Source: Rotaria sp. Silwood1 (taxonomy: Eukaryota; Rotifera; Eurotatoria; Philodinida; Philodinidae). From it: a DNA stretch of 64,000 nucleotides. The stretch is taken from the NCBI GenBank assembly GCA_905250075.1, contig CAJNOP010000019.1, forward strand, positions 1,558,408 through 1,622,407. Direction: 5' to 3'. The position numbers and the translations under genes were made by a program. Position 1 is the first letter of the stretch. Each line of letters opens with the position of its first letter. The notes under the pieces were generated by a model. The model searched no databases and was not told the DNA's origin. It saw only the letters and a program-made list of their open reading frames with translations. Of the stretch, positions 37,555 through 50,380 are shown one piece after another.

Positions 37555-39326
37555 AATATTTTGAACTTTTATTCGTTCTGTATATATTCTTTTGGGACCT
37601 GTATATCAAATTAAATCGAGGGTACGATAAGCAATACGATTTTTTACATTCGAACACAGTAGAAATTAATGAAAAATCGATAGTATCTATTTCAAATAGA
37701 GTACAACCAATAACAAAATTTGTGGACCAGAACCCGAGTATATTTCATGCTCGGATCTAGACCTTGTTGATAAAAATTTTTCGATCTGAATCGTACTTCT
37801 AACTTCAGTAAAATTTTTTGTTTGAATCTAGTAGTCTTTCTGAAGATGTGAGATAGTTTTTATTAATTATTTATATACTACTACGAACACATCCTAAACA
37901 TTTCTTATATAATCTTGACGATGAACTCAATGTAACGGTTACACTGATCTTCAGTACAACATCACGATGGTCTAAAAATATACGAAAAGACTAACGATGA
38001 ACGTATTACTAAACTGTGGTAGTCTTGGATTAATTTCGATTTTGTCAGGATAGAGATTATTTGGAGAAAATAATTGAATTTTATAACAATAGATTAAAGG
38101 TTTTCAACGTGCAAGAATCTAAATCTGTAAGAGATGTGTTGAAATTTTCTCGTTCAATGAGCTGATGAAAAAAAAGATTTTCTATTTGTGAAGAAATAAA
38201 ATCAAAAAATATGATTTTACTTGATAATATCGAATCATATAGGTTCATAATACAAAAAAAAATAGAAAAATAAATTATTGAGTTGTATTGTTTGTTTTTT
38301 TTTACCTTGAATAGTGTGGTGCTGTTATATTTTTCTATGTACAATATAAACCAAATGTATTGTTCTTATTATTTATGTATTTAGAAGGTAACTATTCGTA
38401 GTATAGAACAATGATATTAAAGGATTACGAAAAGCATTAAAAACGTATTGTCATTTTGCTTAAATGTACTATTGATGAAATGTCTTTATATTACATATAA
38501 ATACAATCCTTGAAAATAGATGATTCAATAGACCCCAATCGACAAACACAAACGTCTACAAATAAAAAAAAAAGAAAAAAAAGCCTGTCATACCCAATTA
38601 ATACGTTTTTTATTATTCTATACAATATAAATTAGTGTATTCATATTAAGCTTAGTGTTTGACATAACAATTATGACTGTATTGACTCTTATATTTGTCG
38701 ATTCACCATAATCTGGTGAAGGTTTAGATCTATTATTAGTCCAAACAAGTAAAATAAAAATAAAATTTTATAATTAGTTTTTTTTTTTTTTTATAAAGAT
38801 GCAAGTAATTCTATTTTAAATAACAGAATAGATTTTCAAACAGGAAATCAATGCACATATAAAATTTCAAACTTGAATATAATCTCAAAAATAAAAAAAT
38901 ATAGATCATTAACAAATTCTATTCTAGTCTAATCTGTTCACTTTATAACCGATATAAATAAACAACAAAGGTAATATTAATTTCAATACCAACTCGAGTA
39001 ATATGTATCAATAATGAAAAACAAAAAACATTTATTTTATTGTTTTATTACAATATTCAATTTGAAGGTCATACAACTAATCTACAAGAATATATTTTTA
39101 CATTATAGATTCAAATGAAATATTCATCTATATGTGAAAAAAGTTCAAACGAACACAAATCGTTTTATTATAGGATTAAATTTAAAAAAAAATGAATTTT
39201 ACTTGATCACTTCGAATAAACTATCATCAACAAGAACTAATATGCCTACTACTATTAAACTGAATAATGTGTGTATCTTATTATTATAATGGTAACAACT
39301 GAACAGCTGGTGTTCTGTCATTATCT
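37555..39326. other. Intergenic, with a dispersed repeat
   Basis: No gene recognised. Sequence at about 37800-37915 is similar, in the same orientation, to 44645-44750 inside a Frizzled intron, and about 37980-38045 resembles 52255-52310 in an NMDA-receptor intron. The remainder is AT-rich. Confidence 0.45.
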
Positions 39327-39775
39327 AACATGTATACACCTTCAACTTTAATATGGTCAGGAACTAGTTCAACAAAATTAAATCATCAATATCATGCAAT
39401 GACATTACTTACAAAATGAAAATCATCTTTTAGTTACTGTTAGTAAATTATTTGTATCACGAACAAATACATTTGAATAATATGATATTAGTATAAAAAC
39501 ATAGCATATTATTTCAAGTAATTTAACCCAAAGACGTATATTACATTCATCAATACTATTAAAAAATGAACTTATACTTATTGCTTGAGGAATTATAGAC
39601 AATATTCAAGCGGCTCTCTATTATGATTTGACATAGATCAAAAACGGAACCGATGATACTTAGCTATTGTGAAAGTCCTATAGCAATTTTATTAACTGAT
39701 GGTCGTGTGCTTCTTATTGGTAGTACATTAGCTGTAAATATGATTCAACAACAAGTGATAGTATGTGCATTGTAA
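39327..39775 (+). pseudogene. Broken kelch / galactose-oxidase-type repeat gene
   Basis: Two frames separated by stops each carry a kelch-type signature. At 39327-39418 the translation reads NMYTPSTLIWSGTSS then NHQYHAMTLLTK, matching the usual Tyr-x-Pro-Ser-Thr...Trp...His-x-Ala-x-Leu-Leu pattern. At 39660-39775 it reads PIAILLTDGRVLLIGSTLAV, matching the LLxDGRVLxxGG blade strand, but with Ser instead of the second Gly. Several stops and shifts lie between and around them, so it is probably dead. Confidence 0.45.
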
Positions 39776-40216
39776 GACATTATCAAATACAGCTGTTCAA
39801 ATTTTTAAATGATACTGTATTAATCATATGTGCTTTAATGAATTGTACGTATATGCTATCAAGAGAATCATTTGTTTTTATAACAAGTTCAACTTTTCTT
39901 GATTTTCAATTGATTATGTTCTTCCAACATCGAGTAAAAATGCAATTCATAATTGTTGTATTTCATCATAGAATACCCAATTCATAGAGTAAATTTAGAT
40001 TTACTTATTTCAGCATGTATATTCACATGTGATGATGTTCATGTGAAAAAAGAATACTTGAATATGTTTTGATTTGATTTGAAAATAATTGATTTCATTT
40101 TTAAGTTAAGATCGCATAAAATCTAATTCCATCTACTTGAAAATCAAGTGACTTTTTTCTGTCTTTCATTTTATTTTTTAGCTATACAATTTGTCATCAT
40201 CTCCTACAGACAAGAA

Positions 40217-40237
40217 CAGAGAGAGAGAGAGAGAGAG
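40217..40237. repeat. AG microsatellite
   Basis: Uninterrupted AG dinucleotides. Confidence 0.85.
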
Positions 40238-41171
40238 TTAATGAAATTCTTTTCATTGACGTACTTTAATACAAATAGATGAAGAAGGATTATACAATTT
40301 TCTTTTTAAAATATCATCACGAAAAAGATGAAAAAAACAATCCTCTCTCTTGATTATATATATATAAGTGACTCATTCATCTTTCGTTTTGATTCTTTTT
40401 TTTAATCAATCAGCTATTCTCTTCACATCAACACGCAAAAGATTTAGATCATGACAACAAACGACTTGATAATCCTCTTTATGTTGAGTTATTTTTTTTT
40501 TCTTTCGTCGTTTGTCTGTATATACAGGTGAAAGACAGAACATAGGACGTTTTTGTTTTGTTCACTCATTGTCCATTAAGTGGACTCAATCTCGTGCTGC
40601 ACGAAAGAACAGGAAACACTAGATGTATACGTTGATTGATGGTAGGTGGTAGCTGTCCATTAGGATGAGTAGCTCACGGGGTCATTTATAAGTAAGTAGC
40701 ACTACAACTATTCTTAGGTCTTATTCAATATTTAAGTGTCTAGCCATCATCACATCTTATTCATTTCTATGTTTAAATCGTTTGTTGTTGTCAATCGGTC
40801 TTTCTTCTTTTCTTTCATTCTTTCAATCATCACCTCAATTTTACTTTTATAAACTTCATCAAGCAAGAATAAGATCAATTTACATGAAGAGAAAAAAAAT
40901 ATATACAGTCGTATTATGTTAATCGAACAACGTATGTAAAGATCATCGATTCATTCAATTTTTCTTTTCTCTCGTTTTTTTTTTTTTCGCTTTTTCTATA
41001 CACGTCTATTAAATGACAATCTTTAGTTTATATACATAAATGAAGGTAAGAGAAAAAAAAAAACTTGACCATCATCAAGTCGTTCTTTTTTTTCGCTGCT
41101 TTTCTTGTTACCTCTCTTTCACGCCTAATTGCTAAGGTAAATGATGAGTCCAACCTATATATGTATATATA

Positions 41172-41192
41172 AATATATATATATATATATAT
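41172..41192. repeat. AT microsatellite
   Basis: Uninterrupted AT dinucleotides preceded by a broken AT tract. Confidence 0.85.
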
Positions 41193-41352
41193 GAAATGAG
41201 CTGGGTGGACAAGATATTGAAAGAACGCGAGAAAGAAAAGAACTTTGATCAATAATATAATGAGTATATGCATGTGATACATCCACGTAGATTGATCGAT
41301 ATTGTAATGTGATGTTCACGCATATGTATATACATCATTTACACGATCTTCT

Positions 41353-41374
41353 CATTCATTCATTCATTCATTCA
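41353..41374. repeat. ATTC tetranucleotide repeat
   Basis: About five tandem copies of ATTC. Confidence 0.85.
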
Positions 41375-42784
41375 TACTCTGCATTGAACAAGGTAAAATA
41401 TAACAGATTTCTCAGTCTTGGGAAATTTTTGTTTGATATGCAAAAGAACGAATGTTACATATAATCGAATTTTTTCTATGAATATGATACTCATTTATTT
41501 TTAAAGGACAATGTTGTAAGCATATGTATATGAAGTGTATTTAATGTTTTATATGATTATTACAACAGACAAGATAGAATTTCATCCATGAATAAAAAAA
41601 AAAAAAAAAAAAAGATCTTGTAATCACCTTTTTCTTTTTAATCCGACTTTTAGAAAAAAAAATTAATTTCTCTCTTAGACGTTTTTGTTTTCTTTTCATC
41701 AATGCATACGCATTATAAAAGGCTTCACGCGTGTATGAACGTTACTGCTCATGTTCTTTTTTTTCTTGTTTCTTTTTTTTTTTTTTTTTTTGTTGCGTAC
41801 GCCATCGCACGTCTTCTGACCTCTTCCTATTCTTATACAAAAAGTGTGTACGCACGTCATCATCACTATTGCTTTCATGATTATATAACTTCGATCTTTA
41901 TTTGACTCTCGGTTACTGCTGTTTTTAACAGATGAATGACTAAATCTGACTGCTGAGTTGGGAGTCAGTCTTCTCGTTTTTTTTTCTCTTTCTTCTTCAC
42001 TTTTCTGTTGTGAAGCATTGAGTTTCTTTGTTTGCTTCTACATTTTGTATAATAATGACCTATAAGACAGAGTCTAACAGAGTATCTAATTAGAGTAGAT
42101 ATGTCTCTTATGATTTAGTTCGTTTATTACAAAAGAAAAAAATCACTCGAATGAACTTTTCTGATAAGAAAACAAAATATTATTGTAGATTTAACAATTC
42201 CCAAAGGATATGTATATATACATGTAAATATTTGTTTCTGTTGTCTTTATTTACTAGTTTGCTCGTACTTTCTTTTCTCGCCCCACTCTTTTTTTTTCTC
42301 TCTTGTCTTTCTATGCCTCGTTTTCTTATTTATCATAGTTATGTGTGATGCTAACATAGTATCTGATGCCATTTCAGCAGATGCGTTCGTGCGTGTACGT
42401 GAAACGTTGTCGTCATCATCGTTGTTGATCTCTAAGACAATGAGAAAGAAAAGATAATTATTCATGTAGATATAAGTAAAATAGACATTGATGAATATGT
42501 TATCTCTCATATTGAGATTCTCTCAAGAGTTATTTACTAAATAATAAATTTTATATATACACAATAGTATCGTTATTCAAAGATGCACGACCTTGTTCTT
42601 TTTTTTTTTTCTTAGTTTTATTAAAGTAGAAAAAAAAAAGATGTACGTTTACTTCATAAAATTTTGAGAGTACACTCGAAATAGCTTTTAGTTTGTTCCT
42701 TTTTTTTCACAATGTATATAATTTGAAGATACTTCATGTTTAAAATGTCTTAGTGATTTCCGTTCCCATGTTCATGTTGTATGA

Positions 42785-42802
42785 TGTGTGTGTGTGTGTG
42801 TG
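42785..42802. repeat. TG microsatellite
   Basis: Tandem TG units, followed by GCACACA. Confidence 0.85.
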
Positions 42803-42973
42803 CACACATTTTTTTTATATTTCTGGTGTGTTCATTCTCTTTTCCGATGTGTCAAATTAGACACATAAGTATTCAGCTGTTGCAACAAAAAAAAAAAAAA
42901 AAAAGAAATTCTCTCTCATTTAGATTATTGTTTCTTATATAACCTTCATTTATACACATAGAAAGTAATCATC

Positions 42974-45917
42974 ATGTATCATTTTATTGAATTATTTCTT
43001 CTATTAATAAGTACTATTATATCAATAAAAAGTGAACAAAGACAATGTCAACTAATAACATATTATGAATGTAAAAATATTGGATATAATCAAACATATC
43101 TACCGAATAAATTTAATCATCAAGATCAAAAAGATGTTGCACTAGTAGTAAGTATAATAATGTTAGATGTCTGTTTTTTTTTTTTATTGTTTAAATTCAT
43201 TCGAAAGTTTTCATTCTACATAATTTATATTTATATATATTTTTTTTTCTCGTAATTAACATTAAAATCAATGATTTGTATATACACATTAGTACATATC
43301 AATAGACAGGTGAAAATAATAAAGATGTTTCATTAAATCTATAGGCGAACTAATTTCATGTCTGTATTTCTCTGACATTTGATTGACCTTATAAATGATC
43401 TAATAAATAAACAATATGTATTATGATATCATTAAGATTGTGTATAATTGTGTCAATAAAAGTTTTTAGCCATTTTTTTTTTTTTGTTATTTATAAAAAT
43501 ATTTTATACATATATTTCAATATAATTGATTATACTTAAATATAAATTAATGAATGTAGTATAACATATTAGCTATATACAATAATGTTTCGACATTGAG
43601 GAATGAGGTTGACCTTTTGTATGAGAAAAAGAAAAACGAATACTTTTCAAGATTTGATGAAAGCATTCCTAAGTATATTGACTGAAAGGAAAAATATTTC
43701 TAATTTAGATTAATCAATTTACAGCATTAATTACTGTTGGATGTTCATCTGAACTTCGTTTTCTTCTTTGTTCAATATATATGCCCTTATGTCTGACTAA
43801 TTATTCTGATCCAATTCCACCATGTCGAGAAGTAAATATTGAATATTTTAATTAATAAATAAAAAAAAAAGCAAAAATTTTTCTCTATTTACTTCATTAT
43901 TAGGTTTGTGAACGTGTTCGTAAACCATGTGAACCATATTATTCACAGTATGGTTTTATATGGCCTGATGTATTAAAATGTGAACAATATCCATCAAATG
44001 AAGAAAAAGCTATATGTATGGATCCAAAAAAAAATTCAGCAAAATCTTCATTAAAATCTATATCTCGTTCATCAAAATTATGTTGTCAATGTAATACATC
44101 AATAGGTTATCATCTTATTGATGAAGATGATTATTCAACAGTAACAAAATGTCTTCCACCATGTCGTTCTGTATATTTTTCTGATAAACAATCAATATCA
44201 ATTACAAATATATGGTTAACAATACTTAGTGTACTTTGTGCTTTATCATGTACATTTGTTTTATTAACATTTTTTCTTGATATGACAAGATTTAAATATC
44301 CACAACGACCAATTATATTTTTATCTTTATGTTATTTTTTTGTATCATGTGGATATTTAATACGTTTAATGCTTGGACATGAAAATGTTGCATGTCGACT
44401 AGATAATAAGGTAAGAAGAAAAAATATGTTTTAGAATGAATAATTAGAGTTCATTGAATTGAAGCCTTATTTCTAATTACAATAGTACTTTTTATCTGAT
44501 GAGAGAATTTCATATCATCGTTAGAGTTTATCTAGAAGGTTTTCATGAGAGCTAGACAAGTTTCTTCCCAAGAATCTCTACAGCTGAGTTATAACGATTT
44601 TATTGGAATTTCGACCATCCTTGTAAATTAAAACGGCGAGTTATTGTTTGAACAGTTCTCTCAAGATGTAAGATACTTTTTATTGATCATTTGTATTCTG
44701 CTACGAATACATCTTACACATTTCTCAAACAAACTTATAATAATCAAGTTATATTTAATTGTTATATTTTGAAGTATGAATCAATTCACAACTAATCAGA
44801 CAAGTTTTCTTGAAGATTTTGAAATGTTATTATATTCATACTCAAATATATTCTAGACTAAAATCTAGACTTATGTTTGAGTGTTAGATTCGTATTGTAA
44901 TTTAATCTTAATTTTTCTATAGATTGATTCATTATCTTATACTCAACTTGTTCGTGTATCTGGTCCATCAAGTTGTGCATTTGTATTTGTTTTAACTTAT
45001 TTTTTTGGTATGGCATCATCTATATGGTGGGTTATATTAACTTTAACATGGTTTTTAGCTGCTGGTTTTAAATGGTCATCAGAAGCTATATCACATTATT
45101 CAATATATTATCATCTTATTGCCTGGTTATTACCATGTTTACAAACTGTAGCTATATTAGTATTAAAAGGTATTGATGGTGATCCAATAAGTGGAATATG
45201 TTATGTTGGACATACAGATTCATCAATGTTACGTGCATTTGTTTTATTTCCATTAATTACATTTTTAACAATTGGTACTATATTTTTATTAGCTGGTTTA
45301 ATAAGTTTAATGCGTATAAGAAATGTAATTAAAGTTCAAGATCGTAGTAAAACAAGTAAATTAGAAAAATTAATGGTTAGAATTGGACTTTTTTCAATTC
45401 TTTATACTGTACCAGCAACATTTGTAAGCTTTTTTTTTTTAAAAAAGAAACTATTTATTGAAATGAGAGCTTTTCTTTTTGAATATTTTAGGTAATTGGA
45501 ATTTATTTTTATGAATTACGTTATCGTTCAATATGGGAAGAAAATTTACATTGTAATAAATGTCCTCGTTTATCATTAGAAACATATTCAAATTGGTCAA
45601 TTCGACCAAATTTTATAATTTATATGTCAAAATATTTTTTCTTATTAATTGTTGGTATAACAACTGGTATATGGATTAATTTTAATAATAAAACATTTCG
45701 AACATGGAAAATATTTTTTTGTTGTCAAAATAATATTGATCGTAATAATATTAATACTAATAATGATGGTAATCGTCGTTCACAGCATCGTCATCATTAT
45801 GATAGTCATAATGGACGTGATGCTTTTGGAATAAATTATTCATATAAACATACGAAAATTAATGGAAGTAAATATTCACTTCCATCATCAAAACAAGTGC
45901 CTGTAGCACATGTATAA
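42974..45917 (+). CDS. fzd: Frizzled receptor, FZD5/8-like (5 exons)
   Basis: Exons: 42974-43147, 43709-43831, 43904-44410, 44923-45423, 45492-45917, giving 576 residues. A signal peptide (1-20) precedes a Cys-rich Wnt-binding domain with all ten cysteines (Cys25 onward; NIGYNQTYLPNKFNHQ, CSSELRFLLC, YGFIWPDVLKC). Seven membrane segments follow, with the TM6-side motif KLEKLMVRIGLFSILYTVPA. The cytoplasmic tail carries the Dishevelled-binding KTxxxW motif as KTFRTW (502-507) and ends in a hydrophobic VAHV that could bind PDZ domains. Frizzleds are Wnt receptors for beta-catenin and polarity signalling. FZD5/8 is preferred from the Cys-rich domain (GYN, WPD) but the subfamily call is tentative. 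Introns 1 and 3 are about 0.5 kb, while 2 and 4 are 68-72 bp. The His/Asn-rich tail is lineage-specific. Confidence 0.9.
44645..44750 (+). repeat. Dispersed repeat copy in Frizzled intron 3
   Basis: Shares an interrupted match with 37800-37915: GTTTGAAC/T, AAGATGTAAGATACTTTTTATT against AAGATGTGAGATAGTTTTTATT, and CTACGAATACATCTTACACATTTCT against CTACGAACACATCCTAAACATTTCT. No termini were found. Confidence 0.55.
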
Positions 45918-48016
45918 TTATATTATGTAATCATTCCATTTTTTGTTTTTTATTTAAATAAAAAAACGAAAAGAAAAAGGTGATGTGCATTTTTTTTGTT
46001 TTCTTTTTTTTGTAGACTTGAAACTTTTTTCTTTTCTTAATTAACTTGTTCACATAGATAGCAGCCATGTATGTTTTTGTTTGCTTGTTTGTTTTTTTTT
46101 TTTTATTTTTATAATAAAAGTAAAATTATTGAAAATATGAAGAGAAATAGACATTCTATGAAGTATCTGTTTTGTTCTTGTCTTAGAAAGAAATATTCTG
46201 GAATGTTTTTAGTCAACATTAAGAAATATAAATTGTTGATTGATGACAATGAGAAAATTATAAACAAATGACACTAACATGATGACACGATAGACATCTT
46301 TCTATGTTTAGACACAGCTATTCATTTAATAGAAAAGACGTGTGTTTATGTTGAAACAATATGGTTTATGACCTACACGACAATGTCATTGGTATAGCAA
46401 CTCATTTAATGGAATAATTTGTTTGTTTCGATTGATTATATTACAATGTAATATATTTAGCATAACTGGAAAATATATTCAGTAGAATAAAAGGAATTAT
46501 TTACATAACCAGCAGGATGAAGAAGTTATTTGTAGGTTGAAGGAATGTTCCAAGGAAAAAGCGACTTGTTGAGAAAAAAATATCAATGAATTTTTCGGCA
46601 AGAAAGTTTGTATGTTGTTAAGTGTTGATATAGTGTCAAATTATCTGGTGATGATGTATCTCATTTTTGTATCAGCTAGGAAAATAGGCATGTTTACTTC
46701 AGAAAAAGTCCATTAGATTCTGTTTTTTCTGAATATGACAACTGTTAGATAGATGAATATACAAAAACAAAATAGATAACCGTCAATGTAATTATTAACA
46801 GTAATTTATTTAAATAGAAATAATATTTGTCTTGATGATTGAATAATGGTGTATATGCATTTTAAACTATTTTTATACTTAGAAAACGATCTGTTATTCA
46901 AAAAGAAAGAAATAATCTTCATCATTGAAGATTATGAATGTTCGTTGTTATAAATTATTTTCTTTAGCTATTGTTCAAGAAACTAAAAGAAAATGAAATT
47001 GAGCTTGTACGATTGAAATTACATGTAGATGAACGAGAAAAATTAAAATAATAAAACTTCTTAACTGAAAAAAAAAAACAATATTTCACATATTGATGAT
47101 ATGTAGTTAGAGTTGTTCATAGTCACAAAATAGAAAACATGTCAATATTATTTTGATAGTTTTGATTATTTATTCAAGACTTAAATTAATAATTTTCAGC
47201 AAAAGAGAATAGAAATAGAATTATGGAAGGTAAAATGCATCATTTGGTCTTGCTTTATTGTCTTTGGAATTGAAGAATGCATGCAAACAATTCAATTATA
47301 TTTTCAATGGCAATTTCATTTATGTATTGTTCTATTGATTAGAACACATATTTATAAAGGTCAAATCATAAATATGAATTATTAACATTCTGTATATTTT
47401 ATTCTAGTTAAAAATTAATAAAAAAAAGTCAGTAAAATTTCTAAAGTACGAACAGGCCAATCTATATGTGCCCTATTTGACTGCAAAGAAAAGTAAACAA
47501 CAATTTTTCGATCGTATCTTAGATCGAAATAGGCAAAACTAATTTTATCTTTGATGAATACATTAATAGTATTTCTGAAATTAAAGTTTTAATTAACTAT
47601 ATTTGATTTATTAAAAATATAGAACTATCATATGAAATTTTCTACAATATAAAATTGATTCATAAACATTTTTGTTGTTTAGAAAGAAAAAAACTTCGAG
47701 TATAAATTTATTATTGAAAAAGTTGTTTATATAATATTTATAAAAACCTTAGAAAATCATAAAACAATAATATTAATTATTATAAAAATGGTTTCTTTCT
47801 TTATAAATATTTCAATGTTAAATCTATGTAAAATATGTAATTAAATATGCTAAATTTATTGTCTTTCTTTATATATAAGTTTTTTTTTCGATTTTCAAGA
47901 AATATTTAAGTTTTAATTGACTTTTATTTTTATTAATGGCCAAAAATAGTCTCATCAAATTTCACAAGTATGCACACAGTATAAAAAATTATTTTTTATT
48001 ACTCGTTCATCTCAAT
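45918..48016. other. Intergenic, one possible exon remnant
   Basis: Mostly AT-rich with no full gene. At 46968-47049 (+) a T-rich AG is followed by a frame encoding LLFKKLKENEIELVRLKLHV and a few more charged residues before two stops, which resembles the end of a coiled-coil exon. At about 47452-47500 a short frame reads YEQANLYVPYLTAKK. No exons link them, so they are recorded only as possible remnants. Confidence 0.35.
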
Positions 48017-48476
48017 TTACCATTGTTGAATATAATCCATTGACTAAATAAAAAACAGAAAAATAAAATCTTATAATATTCAATATAGAAAAAAACAATT
48101 TTACAGAAAATCGATTATGAAGTTTTCCATGTAAAGCAGGTCGTTGTTGTGTCGATGGTGATCGATGACTATTGATAAATGATTTCCAATTAGAAAAAAA
48201 AAAAAAACAATTTTTTTTCTGTTTTGTTTTATTAACTTACATATGAACATCACAATCTTTTTGAAATAAATTTTGTTCACTATTAGCTAATTTTGTACGA
48301 CGTAAAGGATTAAATGTCCATGGTACATGAATATCATCTTGACGAAGTACACCAACAGGAATATAATGTGGTTGATATTTAGGTTGTTGAACTTGTTTTG
48401 CAACACCAAGTGCTTGACGTCGTTCAATAACACGTTGACGACGTAAGGCTTCGTAGAACTGTGCTTCCATACTCAT
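48017..48476 (-). CDS. Small protein of unknown function (3 exons, 108 residues)
   Basis: Exons (5' to 3'): 48476-48241, 48168-48105, 48043-48017; introns are 72 and 61 bp with GTAAGT/GTAAAA donors and AG acceptors, and the frame closes at TAA. The product starts MSMEAQFYEALRRQRVIERR and is basic, with the segment PHYIPVGVLRQDDIHVPWTF and a terminus SSMDYIQQW. No signal peptide or membrane segment is seen. The helical Arg-rich N terminus followed by Pro/Trp-containing extended sequence recalls small ciliary microtubule-binding proteins, but that is a guess. I do not recognise the family. Codon use matches the neighbouring genes. Confidence 0.65.
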
Positions 48477-50380
48477 GATTACAGTTTATTAAGTTTTACT
48501 CTGGTGTCAAGTAACTTCTAACTGTAAAATTTGACGAGTGAAAGAAACGGCGACGACAACAACAATCAAAATTTTTTGCTTTTATTCTCTCAATATTTTT
48601 TTTTTGCTTGTTGATGTTATTGCATGTTGCCTCAAGGCATGATGTTTTTATACATGAAAAAAAAAAGAAAAGAAATCAAACGACAACTATTGAGCAAGCA
48701 TCTGTTTTCTTGTGTTTCTCATCGTTTGCCCGTAAAGGATGTTATATTAATTTCTTTTTAAAATTGTCGATCGCAGAAAAAAAATCCTTTCTCGCAAAAA
48801 ATTTCATACAAAAAATAATTTTTATTCAAAGGGTAAAATGTCTGAATCAACCATCATCATTTTCTTTTCCATTAGATCAATATAACATCTCGATAAGTAT
48901 TTGTTATCGAGGTCTATAGAGAATATCATGTTAGACTATTTACTTTGCTTTCGAGATATATCTCAAGAATTTTATTGGTTTTATTAAGAAAACTATTTTA
49001 TAATTCTTTAATAACATTTCAAGAAAATAGAAGTCATAAAAGAGTATTTGTGTAAATAGATATAAACAAATATTCTCTACTGAGAACGAATGAAATTTTA
49101 GTATATCAAGTACAACGAACAATTAATTGATGTTAATTATCTTGATGATTTTTGTTTTTTTCGCTGACTTATTTTCAATCTTGATGCTTATTGTTCTAGA
49201 ATTTTACATAAGAGAAATAAAAATGATTAATTATTAAATAAATAATTGAAAGATATTTTATATGCTTGAAACCAATCAATCTACATTATGGTTTCCTTAT
49301 ATTTTATGCAATATTCTTTTGTCTTTAAAACATATTTATTTTCAGTTGAATATCAATTCAATTTTCAAGTATAATCTTGATTGAATGAAACATCTAAAGA
49401 ATATATTCGATTTCTATTTCAATAGATGAAACAATTGAATCCTTAAGTTCTATGAATATCAAAAGTAAATTCTTAAAACTTCATGATAGAAAATGAAAAA
49501 AAAATTATACAATAATAAGAACAATTAAAATACATATTTTATTAACTATTTAAATAGATAATTAGTTTCAATTTTTAAAATATGTTATTTATTAAATAAA
49601 AATATTTTATCTTGATGATTGATATAATTATATCAATTATTGATAATAAATTTCTTTTTATTTAAAATCAAAATACAATAAATTAAATTTTCATTGAATA
49701 GTTTCATTCGCTCTAAATATAACGATATTTTACAAATCATAATGTAAACTATAGTAGTATGATGTAAGAAAAACTGTTAACATTTTATGTCATATGTACC
49801 TTCAAGAGAAATGTTGTGATGGCAATAAGATGAATAAAGGCAATAGATGATTTCGACATTATGTTTATTTGCTGACATTGATTTAAACAATACTGATAGC
49901 TAATAAAGAACTGTTAATTGTCGCAAATGTTTTTGTTTATTACCAAATGACATGAGAACGAACCTTAGTAAATATCGCTAAATACTAACTTCTGTAGTAC
50001 TAAATTTTGCGAATAAATTCCTATCGAAATGAATATTATATATAGATAAAAGTGATTTATATTAATTCCATTGAATTCTTTAAGTTCATTTTTTATGGTA
50101 AATATGTCTAAAATTTACTTTTACAATGTTCAAAAAAAAACAAAGAAAAACAAACTTCAAATGTTACAATAGAATGAAGTTTGAAAAATAAAATAAAATA
50201 AAATAAAATTCCATCTGATCAATTACCAAGACCACTGTGTGTATGTATGATGAGGTAATAGAAACGAAAAACAAGACATCTACACAGCTACAAATTGCGT
50301 CAATGCACACAAATATAGCACCAATAATAAAATTTCGAAAAAGAAAAACCAACAAACAAACAAAAAAACAAAACAGATAT
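48477..50380. other. Intergenic, no convincing gene
   Basis: AT-rich sequence between two minus-strand genes; it should contain the promoter of the 108-residue gene and the 3' UTR of the NMDA-receptor gene. Short frames such as 48608-48919 (+) lack any domain. Confidence 0.5.

Larger units (their letters stand above)
39776..42973. other. Intergenic, simple-repeat rich
   Basis: No supported gene. It holds AG (about 40217-40237), ATTC (about 41353-41374), AT (about 41172-41192) and TG (about 42785-42802) microsatellites and many homopolymers. The part next to 42974 presumably includes the Frizzled promoter and 5' UTR. Confidence 0.5.
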
